Shown: positions 28,301-43,300, counted from the first letter of the stretch. The stretch is DNA of 64,000 nucleotides from Tridacna crocea (GCA_943736015.1 OX031073.1:28361210-28425209); one strand, 5' to 3'. Notes: generated from the letters alone by a model not told the origin. A program made the numbers and translations.

Positions 28301-31300
28301 ACAGTCGTCATGCTAGCCCAATTATACGCAAGGAGGAGGACATTAAATGCCATGATTTTTGGTCTTTTTGCCTATGCTAGAACCTATTACCTGATAAACA
28401 TTCAAATCCAATTTGTCAATTTACAGCCACACTCATATTTTAGGTTGTCTATTAGCAGACGAATTCTCGATTTCATCTTTTCAGGAAACAAAATTCATTC
28501 ACATCATACAGCAAAAAACTGTTTAAATCAATCTCATTTCTTTTCTTTATAAGAAGAAGGATGCTTTAAACGATGGCTGTTGAATGTTGTGTTTGCTTCA
28601 TGCCTGTGACACCCAACAAAGGTACAATTGTATGTTACGCCTTATAATTGCGGAAGATTAAACCGAAGTATGTTCATGCAAATAATCTTAACAATTGGTT
28701 GGCTAAAGAAAAAGAACAAGATAATTGATTTGCTAAAGGAAAAAATTAGACCAACGCATGAGGATGCAAGTGTTCGGATGCACTTGCTTGATTTTCAGTG
28801 AAAGTTTTAAGCCAAACCTGTGCCAAAAGTTTTCTAATGGTTACCAGCTCTTGTTGTATGGATTCCCCTTTTGATAGTAAACAAATAGTCCGAGTTTCGG
28901 GTAAAAATCGTAAACAATAAGTGAAATATTGAAAAATGTTAAAATTTTTGCACAGTGATGCAGACGAAGACAGGACCATGACAAAACCTCACGGTTTTCT
29001 TCGAAAAAACCCTAGCTAAAAATTGATTTTCCAGGTTTAAGGAAAAAGTGATTCTGAAAGAAGACAACCAATTTCACTTCAATACATGTGAATGCACCAA
29101 TCTCTCACCAAGATTATCCTTTGTTTTCTGTCTCTTTTCTTTCACCACTGGTTTTTCTCCTTTGCCCAACATTTCTGCTACATATTTAGTAAATTTTAAG
29201 GTTATTAAATTTCACGATTGTATTCTCTTTCTACCGACGTGTACTCTTAACGTTTTATATCTTGTTCATCCTTCAAGGATTAACTCTTACATGTATCTTG
29301 CTAAGTAACTAAAATAAAATTATTTTCAATCCGACAGTAACACCCAAATATTCTTAATCTTAGGTCAAAGATATGTTGTCGGGAATAATATCTCCTTATC
29401 GGACAGTGTAGATTCAAGATGAAACTGCACTTTCTGTGCAGTCTGATCTTGATCTATACTGCCCGCAAAATGACGGCAAATCGCGATAAGCAGCCTTAAA
29501 ACTAAATAGATTAAATGGATATTCAGTCTAAATAGAATCCATTGCAGAGCGAAATTCATAATTGAACATCTGAAACTGCACGTCCTACATACTAATCAAA
29601 CTTCACAAAATTCGAACAATCTGATCTTGATCTATTTTGTCTACTGTCCATATAAACAATTTATATTATGCATAAGAATTAATCACTATATTTTTTGCAA
29701 ATCACCACATTGCTAATTGTGAACTTGTTACACACACATAAATATTGGTGAGTTCCAAAAAGTCTGTTACCAACCTGGTGGGACAAGTCATTAAACAATA
29801 GAGAAAGTTGCATACATATCTCCTATAATATTGCGAACTTAACGGTGAAAAAATTTGGTTGTGGGCATTTTATTTGTTTTGACTTCACAAACTTTGAATA
29901 GATGCAATGCAAAGTATTGGCTGTAGAATTTATCTTTCAAAAACCACAGCCTTGTGCCATAGGTAGTGTGTACAATCTAATGTTTTCAAGGGTCAAAGTA
30001 CAGAACAATAATCTATCATCAACGTTAAAATTATTGTTGTTTAAACTACAACACGAAACAAATAATTTTCAAACTTTAAAAGAATAATCCAGTGTAACAG
30101 CTAACAAAATAAAAATTGTTTAAATATTATCCTAAGTCTTACTGTTCACTCTCTCGTAAAATAAAAAAAAAAATAGAATTACAGTGGAATGTATTAGAAA
30201 TGACTGACATATTTATTTCTGTTTCTTTACAACAATGTGCAAAAATTGTGCATTGACCACTTATACTGTCACAAGTAAAAACGTGATAACCACTCTGCCT
30301 CACCAGTTTTCTCCTTTGTCTTTTCTTTCTTATCCTTCTCCATTGTCTTTTCATCTTTCTCTGCTTTCTCAGGGACATCTTTGTAAATCAACGTAGTTAA
30401 TTATATCAAACATTCTTGTTTAAACCAAAGGTATATATAAAGGTTAAAACGAAAGGTCTAAAACTTAATCCTTTCAAAAAACAATGGGAACTGTTTGATA
30501 ACACAAATGAATAATGTATGATTCGTTAAAAATACCTATAACAGTTGTTAGGGGACACGTCAATCATCAACTATTGCATAATTAGATAAATTCACAGCAG
30601 ACAGCGTCGAAAAACATCCCACTAAAATGAAAATCATTCAATACAATTCCATTCAACCTTTTATTCAAGTATGTAGGCCGATCAATCTACAGCAATTCAT
30701 GTAAAACCATAGTAGCAAAAAGAGAAACTGATTATATCTAGCAAGTTTTCTGTTCACCAGTAAGCTTTCAGTATGGGTTTCGTGCAAGGCTAAACAAGTT
30801 GTCTGCAGATGGTCACGGAAAGTTAAAAAAAAGACATACATGACATTAAGTATTTTCAGAATTGTATAAACCAGGTTAGATTTAACACAAAGCATAAAGA
30901 TTTCAAAAGATAATGAACACCTCATCAATGATTAACATTATTCCACATTTCCCAGAGGAATGTTGAAAGGTTCTATGTAAAACAGATTTCAGAGTTAAAT
31001 ACATTCACCGTGCTACCATACCCACTTTATTCCCTAGATCTTGCACCATGGGATTTCTCTTTTGAAACTGGAACATTTCATGTCTGGTCCTATATTCCTA
31101 TAGCAACAAACCCTTCTGGGTGCTTTAGTAGCATATCAAAATCAGGCAACCAAAACGATCCACAGAAAAGGATCAACAGATCAAAATCATACATTTTTCA
31201 CAAAAATGTTTTAGGATTATGAGATAAAAACCGTTAAGGCTCAATCAGTATTTTCTCAAGTCGCAGACCAAAATACATAACAATACTTTTATAAAAGTTT

Positions 31301-34300
31301 TAAAAGGCAAGCATCTTGAAAACGGTGGTATCGCCATACGCTAAAATGTGTATTTAACCTAACAAAAATGAACAAGAAATAACATTACCTTCATCACTGA
31401 AACATACTTATTGTTAAATAACACATGTTAATGTATTAATATGATAAATGTAGCTCTTTGCAATTAACCTATCTAAATATCAAACTTTTTCGCTTGCTTT
31501 AGCCTATGTTATAAATGCTTTACAATAAACGTACACAAATATTTAAGTTTTCAACAGCCTACACATTTGTTTCATCAATAGTTTTTCTCAGCAGATTTTG
31601 AGTCTGTCCTCAGTAAAATATCGAGGGCTTAACGCAACACTGTCGTAACTGCATTTTTCAAAATTTTACAGGAGAGACAAAAAACTATTTCCTTTCTTAG
31701 AGAAAATCAATATAACCATTATTTCAATCTGAATAGAAGTTAATTTTAATGACTTTCAAGATATTAAAAAGGATTTTTGGAAAACATTTTGCAAAAAGAT
31801 GATTTTACAAAAATTGTTACTTACAACAGTTTACCTTCTGAAAAAATTAAATATTGGGGAAAAATTTTCGTGCAAAACTGTAGTAACTCCACTTACAACA
31901 GTTTTCCACCTTAAAATAAGGAATAACTGCATGAAATATTTTATGCAAAACTGTTGTAAGTGAATTTATATAGCTTTCAATCATATGTAATAAAGTTTAA
32001 TTGACTCTTTCAACAATTTTTGACTGATTATTGTATTGATTAGTATTAATTTCTGCCTTCTATGGGGAAATTTGTTTGGTTTATAGAAAAAAATAAGCTG
32101 TTTGTCAACCAATTAAACAGGCACTTAGGAAGCATTTTAAGATTGCGGGGGCTAACTTAAAAATACTGAGATTTTTTGTGTGGTTGTTGCATTGTGCTAA
32201 AAACTCATATATTTCAGTTACTATGATTTTCAACAGTATGGGGGGGAGGGGGGGGGGGGGCTCAGCCCCCCCCCTCCCCGCCCCCTTTTCCTATGGGCTT
32301 GCAATACATTGCCATGTTGAATAAACTTCTTTTGCTGTTTTCTTTCCATTTAAAGTAATTCAAGCTTGATTAGGATGGTAACATGAATGACAGCTTTCTA
32401 AGATGTACCTTTAAGATGAGTGCTTTGGGACCTTAGTGTGTGATTAAAGTAACATGCATTGTACACCTATATATCACAGTCTGGAATAAACTTCTATAGT
32501 TTTGCACTGATTCTTAACCTAGTACTGACGAAAACCAGGGCATACATGAATTTGTGAGCTGTCCCCTTGATATGACTGAAATAATGTTGAAAGTGGCATA
32601 GAATACCACTCAATCAGTTTTAGACTGATTTTACTGACACTTGACAAGAACAACAAAAATGATTGGTTATTGTTTAGAATTTTGCTTTTGAAACAATTAT
32701 AACAACAAAGTCAGAGTTATCTTCCCTTAAACTTATTACTTTCCAAATTAGCATACCTTTTAATCAGCAGACATTTTCTTTTGTGTGTCACATAACAGTA
32801 TCAACCACATGTTAAAAAAAGAAGTATTGCTGAGTTTGACATGCACTTTCGCAAATGCACGACCTAGCACAACAGTTTTCCATGAGGTTAGACCTATTGA
32901 CCCAGATTAAATCACTTGTATGATAAATATTATCAAGTAACCATGTTCCAATCTTCTCTGGACTTTATTAAACCTGATGGCAATAGTACCAATGGACAGC
33001 AGACTTACAAGACAAAATGGAAACATGTGCTCATGGACAGATCCCATTGTACTAACTATTTTTTAGGAGATCCAAATCTCTTGTACACTGAAAACATTTG
33101 CATCATAGTTTCCTTTTAGATTTTATAGTTTTTCATAGACTTTCTATAGTTTTTAGACCTTTATCTTTGAAAATAAACCCATGCAGTGTGTTGATAGCAC
33201 TGCCTTCTCTAAACCACCTTAAGTAACTGTGCAAGCTTGTGAGCTATTGTATATGGGAATTTATTTCAAAACTGAATTTCATGTCAAAGTTCACCAGCAT
33301 GGTCTCTGTGTGATGTGATACTGTAGACAAAAGGTTTGAAAAAAATATGAACATGGATAAGTATTACATACTGCCATTATCCAACTGTTTAGAACCCAAA
33401 ATGAAGAAGAACTTTACTTAGCAAGAACAATGATATCTAAAAATCTTCACACAGAGCATTCTTTTACTGGCAGCACTGGCTGTGATTTATTTCAAGTTCT
33501 TTTTATTTGATAAATTCCAATTCTCAAAATGTAATAAATTATGCATAATCTTAAATAAATAAGAGTCCAGTGGTCACAAACAATGCTACAGGAAACCTGC
33601 TTTGTTTTGTAACGAAAATATCACAATTTTATCTTCACTATAAAATTATGCAGCTTCCTCTGTCATGAAATGGAAAACAATACCTTGCCTCACAAATTCA
33701 TGATTTCAAATGCATTTGATTGGATCAAAATAATGACAATTTTTAATTTCCACTCTGTCTATTAAGAAAACACAATTTTAATCACTTTGGTAAGAGAGAA
33801 TTTGTTCTCAAAACCCTTTGAAGTTCTTCTAGATCGTTATGGGCACATGCCCAAATATCTTTAACTATAGAAGTAGCTTTCTAATCTTGATTTCTCATCA
33901 TAACAAACTGTTTTGAATACTATGGTTACTAACATGACACTTTTCATGAAATCTGTTAAATTCTGACAGCAATACAAAAATCACAGGGTCCCAGTGTTCT
34001 GCAAAAGATTATTAAGAGAGTGGATACACACATGACAAATCTAAAAGAGACAATTTTAGTTCCACTTGTATCCATTATGATGCTTCATTGTCTAATTCAG
34101 AGGGAAGATATCTCAGAACCTCACCCTTGGTCTAACACTGGAAGCCTAACACTTAAGGTGGTGGTCTTGCCTGTAGTTCCAGTGGTACAAGGTTAGGGCT
34201 GTCCAGAAACTAGTAGCGATTGTATATTAAGCATTTGGATTGAAAATCCTGTGTCTTTTCTCATCAGGGATTTCCCAATGTATGCATAAACACGGTGAAT

Positions 34301-37300
34301 GTTTAATGGCTAGGAACCTTGTTGTTCAAATCAAAGAATAGAATTATTGAATTGATATTTCTATTTTGATGCTCCAAAACCTATAAGGGTCTTTCATAAC
34401 TTGGTTTTGTAATCACAAGATTCTGGTTCAGTCCTCACCAGCAGTTGCTGCCTAGTCAATTGGTGGTATTCTTAAGTAAGATATTGCAGGATCCAAAACT
34501 ACTATTTGTGATAACTGGCTAACTCATTACCAAACAACAAAATTTTAAGTTTGTCCAAATCAAAAGCACTTGTAGATGACAAAATAAAAGTGACTGAAAA
34601 TTTGAAATTTGTTTTGTGAAGGGTAGAAAACATTGTGAGAAAAGGAGAAAATGCTGTTCCAACAAACAATGAATAATGTCTTTTTGTTCTTTTTGAAAGG
34701 TGTGGTTTTGTTCAGTTGGAAAAACTCATGAATATCTAAGAATTTGTTGAGTAGTATTGCCATTTAAGGTCCGAGTGTTGGTCAAAAGTAAGCCAAGGGG
34801 TTGATAAAATGATTCTACATGTAGATTACAATCATATCATTTAAAAGTATGTAAATTATTGTAAAGATGACAATCTGTAATTGTAGTTTCATTTTAAGTG
34901 CAAGTCTCTGGTAGGAAAATGAATTTGAAAACCAGGTAAGAAGTAAACAAAGGACAGAGTGACCTTGCAACTTTTGTCCTACAATTCCTGTCAGTGTTTA
35001 ATATTAGAGCTAGCTGAAAATAACAGATTTTCATCTTCATAATTATTTCCGTACTTTTGAATGGTATGGCTTGAATCTAATTGTATTTTTGCCATCCGCA
35101 ATGTTTACTTAGGCCACTATTGAGCTTTTATTTCTATTACCTTCTTGATGATAGTTCTAAATATGTTCCATCTTGTCAGAACCAATGTGTTTAGATATGC
35201 CTTTTTGAAATAGATACACATTTAATGTAACTAAAAGGCCTATTTTTTTTTTGTTTTGCTCTAGAAAGTTCTTTGGAATGTGTTTGAAAAGGCATTTGTT
35301 TTACTCAGACCTTACCAGTTATTAATCTTTTGCTTAAGTTTTGGAAATAAAAGATCTAAAGGGATTTTTAACTTTTAAAAGGTTGTCACGTTAGTACATT
35401 GCTTAAAATTGATGTCATTTTGATGATTTAAGTATTGTTAAAACAGTTATAAGTCTTAATTTGATAGAAGTAATTATGAAATAAACACTCCATGTCAGTT
35501 ACATACATTGTTGCACCATTTTCCATGTGACAAAGAGGAGGTTTAACAGTGCTACACTGTATGTATCTGAAGTTAACTACAGTGTTGCGTTGACAAAATT
35601 GCCAATATTCACTTACGACATTTTGACCACTTTTGAATTTAAGTGCTTTATCTTGATTTCTTTTGCAAAATATTTTTACTGGGCATGAAACTGGCACTCT
35701 AGATTACAAAAATGAAAAAAAAGTCATTTTGGAAAAAATGTTAGTTACGACAGTGTTGCGTTGAGCCCTCGATATGCTTATAAGTGTAAATTTTTTTCCC
35801 TGTCTTACGCCCTCAATATGGGAAAAAAACATAACTGACCTCCGTTGGAAAGGGCTGTTGAATACAAACACCTTTTTGACTTACAAAGGATTTTCACAAG
35901 GTACAGAAAGTGTGATTATGGACACTAAAAAAACAAATTTCATTACGTTCTTTTGTATAAAATGACTTTTACATCAGATAAAGATTAATTGTTATTCTTT
36001 GTTAAGCGCTTAAAGTAATCGATAAGGTCATGGTCAAAGAGCTACAGCCTTTCACCACCAACATCCCTCCCCTCAATAACAAGGTTTAGTATAACTCACT
36101 TCATACAGAGCTGTTCTGAAATACAAGTTTCCATGGAAATGTGATAGTTTGTGAAAAAAAAAACATATGAAAATAAGTTGTTAATTCCTTTCCGTCAGCA
36201 ATACAAAACCTGAACTGGGGTCCGCGGCATAAAATTACTACAAAACACTATGTAGGCATACACTCAATGCTTTGACACCTCCTCCATATTGCCTTTACCT
36301 TGTACATTTCGGCCGTTTTACGGCAAAAACAAAAGCTTGCAAGAGGCCGATTTGAAAAGCGGTCTATCAGTGTTTTAATCATAGCTAAGTAAGAGTACCG
36401 TGCTGCATTCCAGTAGTGGCAAGATCTTTGTAACATTGGATGGAAGTAGACGGGGCATAATTTGAAGAGCTCAAATAACCAAAATCTAGCATCGCACACA
36501 TAATTGCGACACCAACGAACTCTAAGAACAAAAAAGTAGCCCTCGTAATAAACAAAGAGGCTAACAATCCGAATGCAGGAAGCATAAGTCTAATTTTAAC
36601 TAGCTTTAAATAAGTGTACGAAGTGCCATTTATCTTTTAACTTCAAAGTAAGCCATATACTTTGCATATTTATAAATCACATGTCCATGTAAACCTCATT
36701 ATCAACAGCTCTTTGGATAAAAATAGTCTTACCAGTTGTTTCTTTTTTTACAGGCAGATCTGGTTGCCCGTATAACAGTTCTAGTTCTTTATTTTCCTTA
36801 ACTTTACCTGTATATCACAATACTTAAATGTTATGACAAAAAACAGCAAAATCAATTAGATAAAAAATATTGTATATTCAAAGAGAATTATATGTAAAAT
36901 GTAGCAAAACCTATAGCACTTTTCCTTCGAATGAAATATGTGCTAGCTAACTCTTTCACAGTATAAAAACTTGAGAACAAATAAAAGAAACGACAAATAC
37001 CAGATGTATTTATAAGAAATACATGTAATCTCTTCTATGGCCATATTTCCACACAATACAAATATACTTAAAAACGAAACAGCCTTAGACAGCTAAATAA
37101 CTCACTGTACACAATATATTTAATATAAGTAAAGTTTATAGTCAACATGAGAAAACTAAATAAATCCCAAAACTTATAAGCCATAATGATTCATATACTA
37201 TATAAATAAAGTACTTTTGCTAAACTATTCCCAGTCAAAAGTAAATGAAAAATAACAATAATTCCGTTGTTCTAGCCTTTATATTTTTTCCTGTAACTGT

Positions 37301-40300
37301 TTCTTTAGTCCATTCCTGACTTTTGCGTGTATCGAAAGGAAAAACTTAAAATAATTACGAGATCCTATGTCATGATCCTATGTCATAAAAAACATTAAGA
37401 CTGAGGCAAGGGCTGTCAGAAATTTGGTTTTGTAACTTCTCTCCTGTAAAAAAAATATAAACTAGTCTCTTTTTTTAGGACGTGCCACTGAATCATAATG
37501 TGGCACTCCATATAGTGGATGACTCTGAAAGGTATTTCTAGCTAAATCTTACTTATCAGAAGGTATTTTATAGCTGAGATGTTTTATAAATAAGTAATCC
37601 TAAAATCTGCAAAGAATGATGTTAAAATAAAATTCTAACTTTCTTTGGCCATGTCATAATTCTACATAAGGAAGCAAAAATATTGAAATCCAAACTTACC
37701 CACGACAAATTCTTCCTTTTTCTTTCCTTTCTCAGATACTTTGCTCTTTTTGTCATCACTCTTCTCACTGAGAGCATCAGCCTCTGATTTCTTTGTAGAT
37801 GACTGTAATGTACAAGTCGGTGTTATACATAGGTGTAATATAATGAAATCGACAGATTCCCATTTATTTGAAGAAAAATGCCTGTACTAGAAACTTCTCC
37901 AAATTCACAAATATTTTTAAATATATGTGTGTTAATGCAAAATCATTTTAATACCTTCTATACCAACATATGTTTCATTTGCACAGCTTAAAATTTGTTT
38001 CGGGACATTTTGAGTAAAAATGCAATCCTAATCAACTTACAACATTGCCATTATATTATGGAAAATGGAATTACAACTATTGTATCATCAAAAGACATGT
38101 TACTCTGACAAGCTACGAGTTACTCTCCTTGCTTTTCAAAAGTATCTGAGCACATAAAACATAAATCAAGACAACAGAGTATTACAAATAATGACACAAC
38201 TATCCAGATGTACAATAAAATAAGTCACCCTTCTGCTGTAACTTTTCAGCTGTAAAAATCATTTTAATCCCTTAAGACTTTGAAGAAAGCGTGGATCAAG
38301 ATCAGACTATAGAAAACATATTTTCAATCTTTGATCTAACCTGTCCAACAATTTTAGATATTCTATGCGAAAAGAATATTGAAATCTAAGAATTTGGGCT
38401 TTTTCTAATGGCTGGAAAGTTTTGCTTAAATCATTTAGTGCTTGAAGATTTGAATAACAATAATTTTGATACGTGAAACACTTCAATATTTCCTGCAGAC
38501 TTATATTACCTTCTAGTTGCAGATCATCTCTGAAGAATTGTTGAGGAAGGAGGAACTGCTCTTGTTCCAGAGAAAAACTGTTCTTTTTTTGCAAGATTAT
38601 ACTGACAAATAGGTAAGTGCCTATAATGTGCAGTTAATTCTTATGTTGCTTCGTTTTGTGGTATGTGCGCTGAATATGATTTCATATACCCTCATAAAGA
38701 CATTTATGCCAATTCTGAATCTGCAATATCAAATGGTTAAGTCTACTCTTGATAACATATCTTTGAAAAGGTTGGTTGGTTGTATTTGGGTTTAACGCCA
38801 CTTTAACAGCTAAGGTCATATCATGGCGGTTGGTGACACACATGTGTTTCCTGGCTTATCACACCGGTACTTACACCACTTTCTTTCCAAAGCCACCGAC
38901 TACTTTTCTCACATGCTTCAGCAGAGGTGAGAGGCGAAAATACGCCGGAAAGAAAGTTCGCTTCAACCGGGTATCGAACTCACAACCTCCAGGTCATGAG
39001 TCCAACACGGTCACCTTTGAAAAGGAATTTGACCAAACTTTAACTATTTTGTTCCCTAAGAGGAAATGAGCTACATGTAATAACAACAGATCTTCGCGTT
39101 TGTGATCAATTTCAGGGCACAGGAAAGTATTTCAATGAAAAGAGAGGTTTTACATAGGAACTTATTAAAAAGTTTACTCACCCTTTCTAGGTCTTCTATT
39201 GCTTTCTGGAATTCGTCAGCTTCCTGTTTATCATCTTTAAAGGATACAGCAGATTTAGGTGTTTTAGACCCAGCCGTATCATCATGCTGTGAACCTAAAA
39301 GGAACAATGTTTCATAAATGAATAAGAATATGGTGTGACTTTGTAAGCCTTGTCCTGAGTGTGCATATGTACATATTCTTCTTATAATTTTCAAATGCCC
39401 TCAAGCTTGGACCTGTACAATTAAGTACTAATCAAAATTTAGAAAGACGCAAAATGTAGCCTCCAGTTTTTTTTTCTTTCAAGTGACTTTTGTTCTTTAA
39501 AAAATGACAGATAATCAAACCTTGCCAAGCTGGAATTTCTGAGAATAGTTTGGACCATAATTATCAAAAACACCATCTTCTGTGGCAGTGTCATTTTTCT
39601 GAAGTTTGATAAAGAGATATTTTTATCCTACTAAAGTACTGCCTTTTTATTTATTGACTTTGTCCTTTAAAATATGACATTTAATGAAACTTTGCCAGGC
39701 TTACAATCCTGAGAATATTTTGGATTTTTACTACCAAAAACATCATATTCTGTGGCAGAGCCATTTTTCTGTGGCAGTGCCATTTTTCTGAAGTTTGATG
39801 AAGAGATGTTTTTACATAGCTAATCCTACTTAATTAATGCCTTTTTTACTTAAAATAAACATTCCAGAAATTTTTTCATCAAAACCTAGTAAAGAAAGAC
39901 TAGTAAGAAAAAATATGATTGTGAACGTTGACGATAAATATCATATGTTGATATATAAGAATAATAGCAGTATCACACTAGCATACTGATGAATATCCTG
40001 TGCTAAGGTGACCGACATATAAAAAAGAATTGACAGAACAAAAACCATCCCAAAGATAAACGAACCTGCAACCAGGGACTGAGCGCCAGAGACACTTCCT
40101 TTCTTGGAGCCAACCTCGGAGCCTGCCTTTTCCGATGGTGATTTCTGTGAAAGTTTGTCAGCTTCTCCGTATTTAATAACATCAAGTTCACCAATATCTA
40201 CATTCTGCTTACGTTCTGGGATAGAGATTCTCTTGTTTGCATCACCTGAGAAGTATTTACTAACACTTTCAACGCCAAATATATAAAGTCACTCCGGCAC

Positions 40301-43300
40301 TGCTAAAATAAAAGTGACTGAAAACTTGAAATTTGTTTTGTGAAGTGTAGAAAACATTGTGGGAAAAGGAGAAAATGCTGGTTACCAGCATTTTCTCCTT
40401 TTCTCACAATGTTTTCTAAAGGCTTCTTTCTCAGGGGCGTGAAAAGTAGGGATTGTGTGGTAATGGGTTAAGCAGACGCTATAGATTCATATCAGACTGC
40501 AAGTTCTTATTGATTTGAGCCGTCCGCAAAAGGCAAATTTCGTCTCATATCACTTCGAAAGGGTTAACATATGACTATTATACCAGCTTGAATCTTCATT
40601 TATCTAAACAGTAAGGATATTACAGACTTCATAGTTATATTTCGTTATCAGACTGTATAAAATATGAAGTCTGATCTTCAATAAATTTATCAAACAAGTG
40701 GGGAGCAAATTTAGCTCAAAAGTGTTACAACAGTAATAATTAATTCTTTAATAATGATTAGCAATGACTTGCCAATTTTCTTACGATAAATAGACGTATG
40801 TGAACACAGGCTGCATGTTTATTTTCTAAATCATGTTATTCTCTCTTGATGGTTTGAGGAATTATTTATCCCTCACGTTAGCAAAACTAAACAAAAGTAG
40901 GAATTTACTTTAATTGTAACAGTTATGGCGTGACAAACGTTGCAATATTCGATGTCAAAATATTCATTCCAAAACGGAAAAAAATTGTTCGATAAAAAAA
41001 ATATTTGTTCCCAAAACTAAAATTATCGAATAAATAATTTTTTTCGCACACATATTTTTTGTTTTGTAGCAAATATATGGGATTATTGAACCAATATTTT
41101 TTTTTTCGAATCATTATTTTTTTTTCGAATGAAAATATTGGTATCGAATATTGCAACGTTTGTCATGACACAAATGTTGCAATAAAAAAAAAATTCATTC
41201 GATACTGGTTAAAGACCATTTTGCAACAGTGCATTTGATTGGACGACAGTTTCAAGGGATTTCCAACATGGCGATGCTTTATCAGGACGGCGCAAGTTCG
41301 GGAAAAACTCTTGCCAGTTAGCTGGATTGCCGGTAAGTTGAATTTTAAAGGAAATGGGCAACTTGACTTTCTGTATTTGTTTGTACACATACACTTGAAC
41401 GTTGACCACGATGTTTCCAAGTTAAAAGTAGAGAGAATGGACCGAGTGACCTCCTTATGATTAGGGCTCGTCGAGAACACCGGACTGCACCGAATGTTAA
41501 TTCAAAGTACCAGAATGCACAATTGTCTCTGAAATAAAGTATAATTGTGGGAAAGAAATGTGAATTTTATCTCCAATGTAAGGCGAGCGGATACAGTTTT
41601 CTCGTTCTCTGTCTGTCTGAACAGATTACTTCTCTGACTTGGTGCAGTGTCTTGGCAAAAGGGGGCTAAACGTCTGTCAGTAGGGGAATGATTTGTGGAT
41701 TGTCACAAGGGCTTGCCAATATGGGCATATAGGCAACGACCCTGAAGACTGCTAGTTTCGTTACTAGGAATAGCACAGATTGAAATCCATCCTAATCAAG
41801 TTACACCCGTTTCTTGAATACATTACTAAACAATCAGGGTTCTTACAGCCCCGAGAAACAGGCCTCTGAGAACGTTGTGGGAAAGTTGTGGGAAAAGGGG
41901 AAAATGCTAGTTACCAGCATTTTCTCCTCTTCCCACAGTGTTTTTTGCCCTTCTATACATAAATTTTGATTTTTAAGTCACAGCACTTTTGTCATCTGCA
42001 AAAGCTTTCAATTTTGATTATGATAAGTTTAAAATTCTGTCATTTGGGAAAGGGTTAACACGCTCCATATGTCACATGGGACAGCGGGACAGCGGTTTAA
42101 CATCTTTTCAGAAAGACTGTAAGTAATTTGAGATGGTCAGTCTGAAATTTTGAAATTTGATAGAGAGTTAGCCATAGGCGGATCCAGAGTGGGGGACCGG
42201 GGGTCCGGACCCCCCCTGGAATTTTGGCAAAAATGTGGTCATCGGATTCGTGAAATGGTACTGGTTTGATATTGCACAGCATTTATGTAAAATACCGTCA
42301 TAAATTTAAAAATAAAATGCTCTAAATGTGGAGACCTCCTCATGGTTAGAACTGGAAACTTTGACTTTTCTTGTAAACGGCTTACATCCACTGAAATCCG
42401 GAAACCAAAGTATCATATAATAAGACCAGTGCGTTTTCGGTGAGACCCCCCTTGAGAAAGATATCTGGATCCGCCCATGTTAGCTCTTTACCGAACGACA
42501 AAATTCTGGATGGATCAAAATTGAAAACACTTGCACAAAAAAAAGAATGTTATTCAGATATAGATATTTTGGTAAAGATAAAAACCATAGGGGGAAAAAG
42601 AGAAAATACTGGTTATCAGTATTTTCTCGCATTCTCCTTTTTTTTTTTACAATGTTTTCAAAAGCTGTCTATCATAGGGTTGATAAAAGTCAGGATTCTG
42701 TGGTAACTAAAGAGTTCGATTTAAACTCCATTTTCACAAAGGCTGAGCATAACTTTGGGTTATTGTTATTTTTCAGAACATGGTGTTTGCACATTAGCTT
42801 CCTTTCCAACTTTTTGCAGTCCCATGATAGTGCTTGGGCATTCCTAAATGTTAATAACATGTGTGGCGAAAGCTGAAATAACAGATTATGATGAACAAAT
42901 ATTCAGTGGGTATGTATTTGCACAATAGCAGAATAAATTCTAGATTACCATGCAGGCCATTTAGGGTTGCCCAAAAGTACATCAAAAGACAACACTCCCC
43001 TAGATCTATTTACCAGAAAACAATATTTTTCCTTAACTCTCAACCACACAACCAAATTTTAGATATACACGCATCTAACTTTTTAAAGCATTTGCAGAGT
43101 AAAACATGAAATTGAATATATAGCTCAAATTACAAAGTTTGTCTCAGAAAGGGTAGAAAACAATGATGGAATAGTAGAGAATGTCTGTAACCAGCATTTC
43201 CCTTTTAACCATGTTTTAAAAATCCTCCATTCACTTTAGGGATTATGTGTGGTAAAGGGCTAATTTTTATTGATCAAAGTTGTCAAAGGCAATGAAGCTG

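Larger units (their letters stand above)
31619..35774. mobile_element. 4.16-kb element with 32-bp terminal inverted repeats
   Basis: TATCGAGGGCTTAACGCAAC...GTAACT at 31619-31650 is the inverted complement of 35743-35774 with one mismatch. Subterminal blocks with CACTTACAACAGTTTT, AACTGTTGTAAGTG and ACAGTGTTGCGTTGAC-like strings occur in several copies near both ends. The outermost TA may be the target duplication. The interior has no long open frame, so it looks non-autonomous. It also holds half of a family A MITE and a G/C hairpin. Confidence 0.7.

Noticed and set aside
31619..35774. Reading the 4.16-kb element as a virus-like Polinton/Maverick or an autonomous transposon
   Set aside because: It is too short for a Polinton, and there is no open frame long enough for a transposase, integrase or polymerase.
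38772..39014. Possible tRNA gene
   Set aside because: Only the B-box region is convincing. The sequence continues into a SINE body with its own tail and target duplications. The same applies to the heads at 46.1, 50.3 and 57.8 kb.
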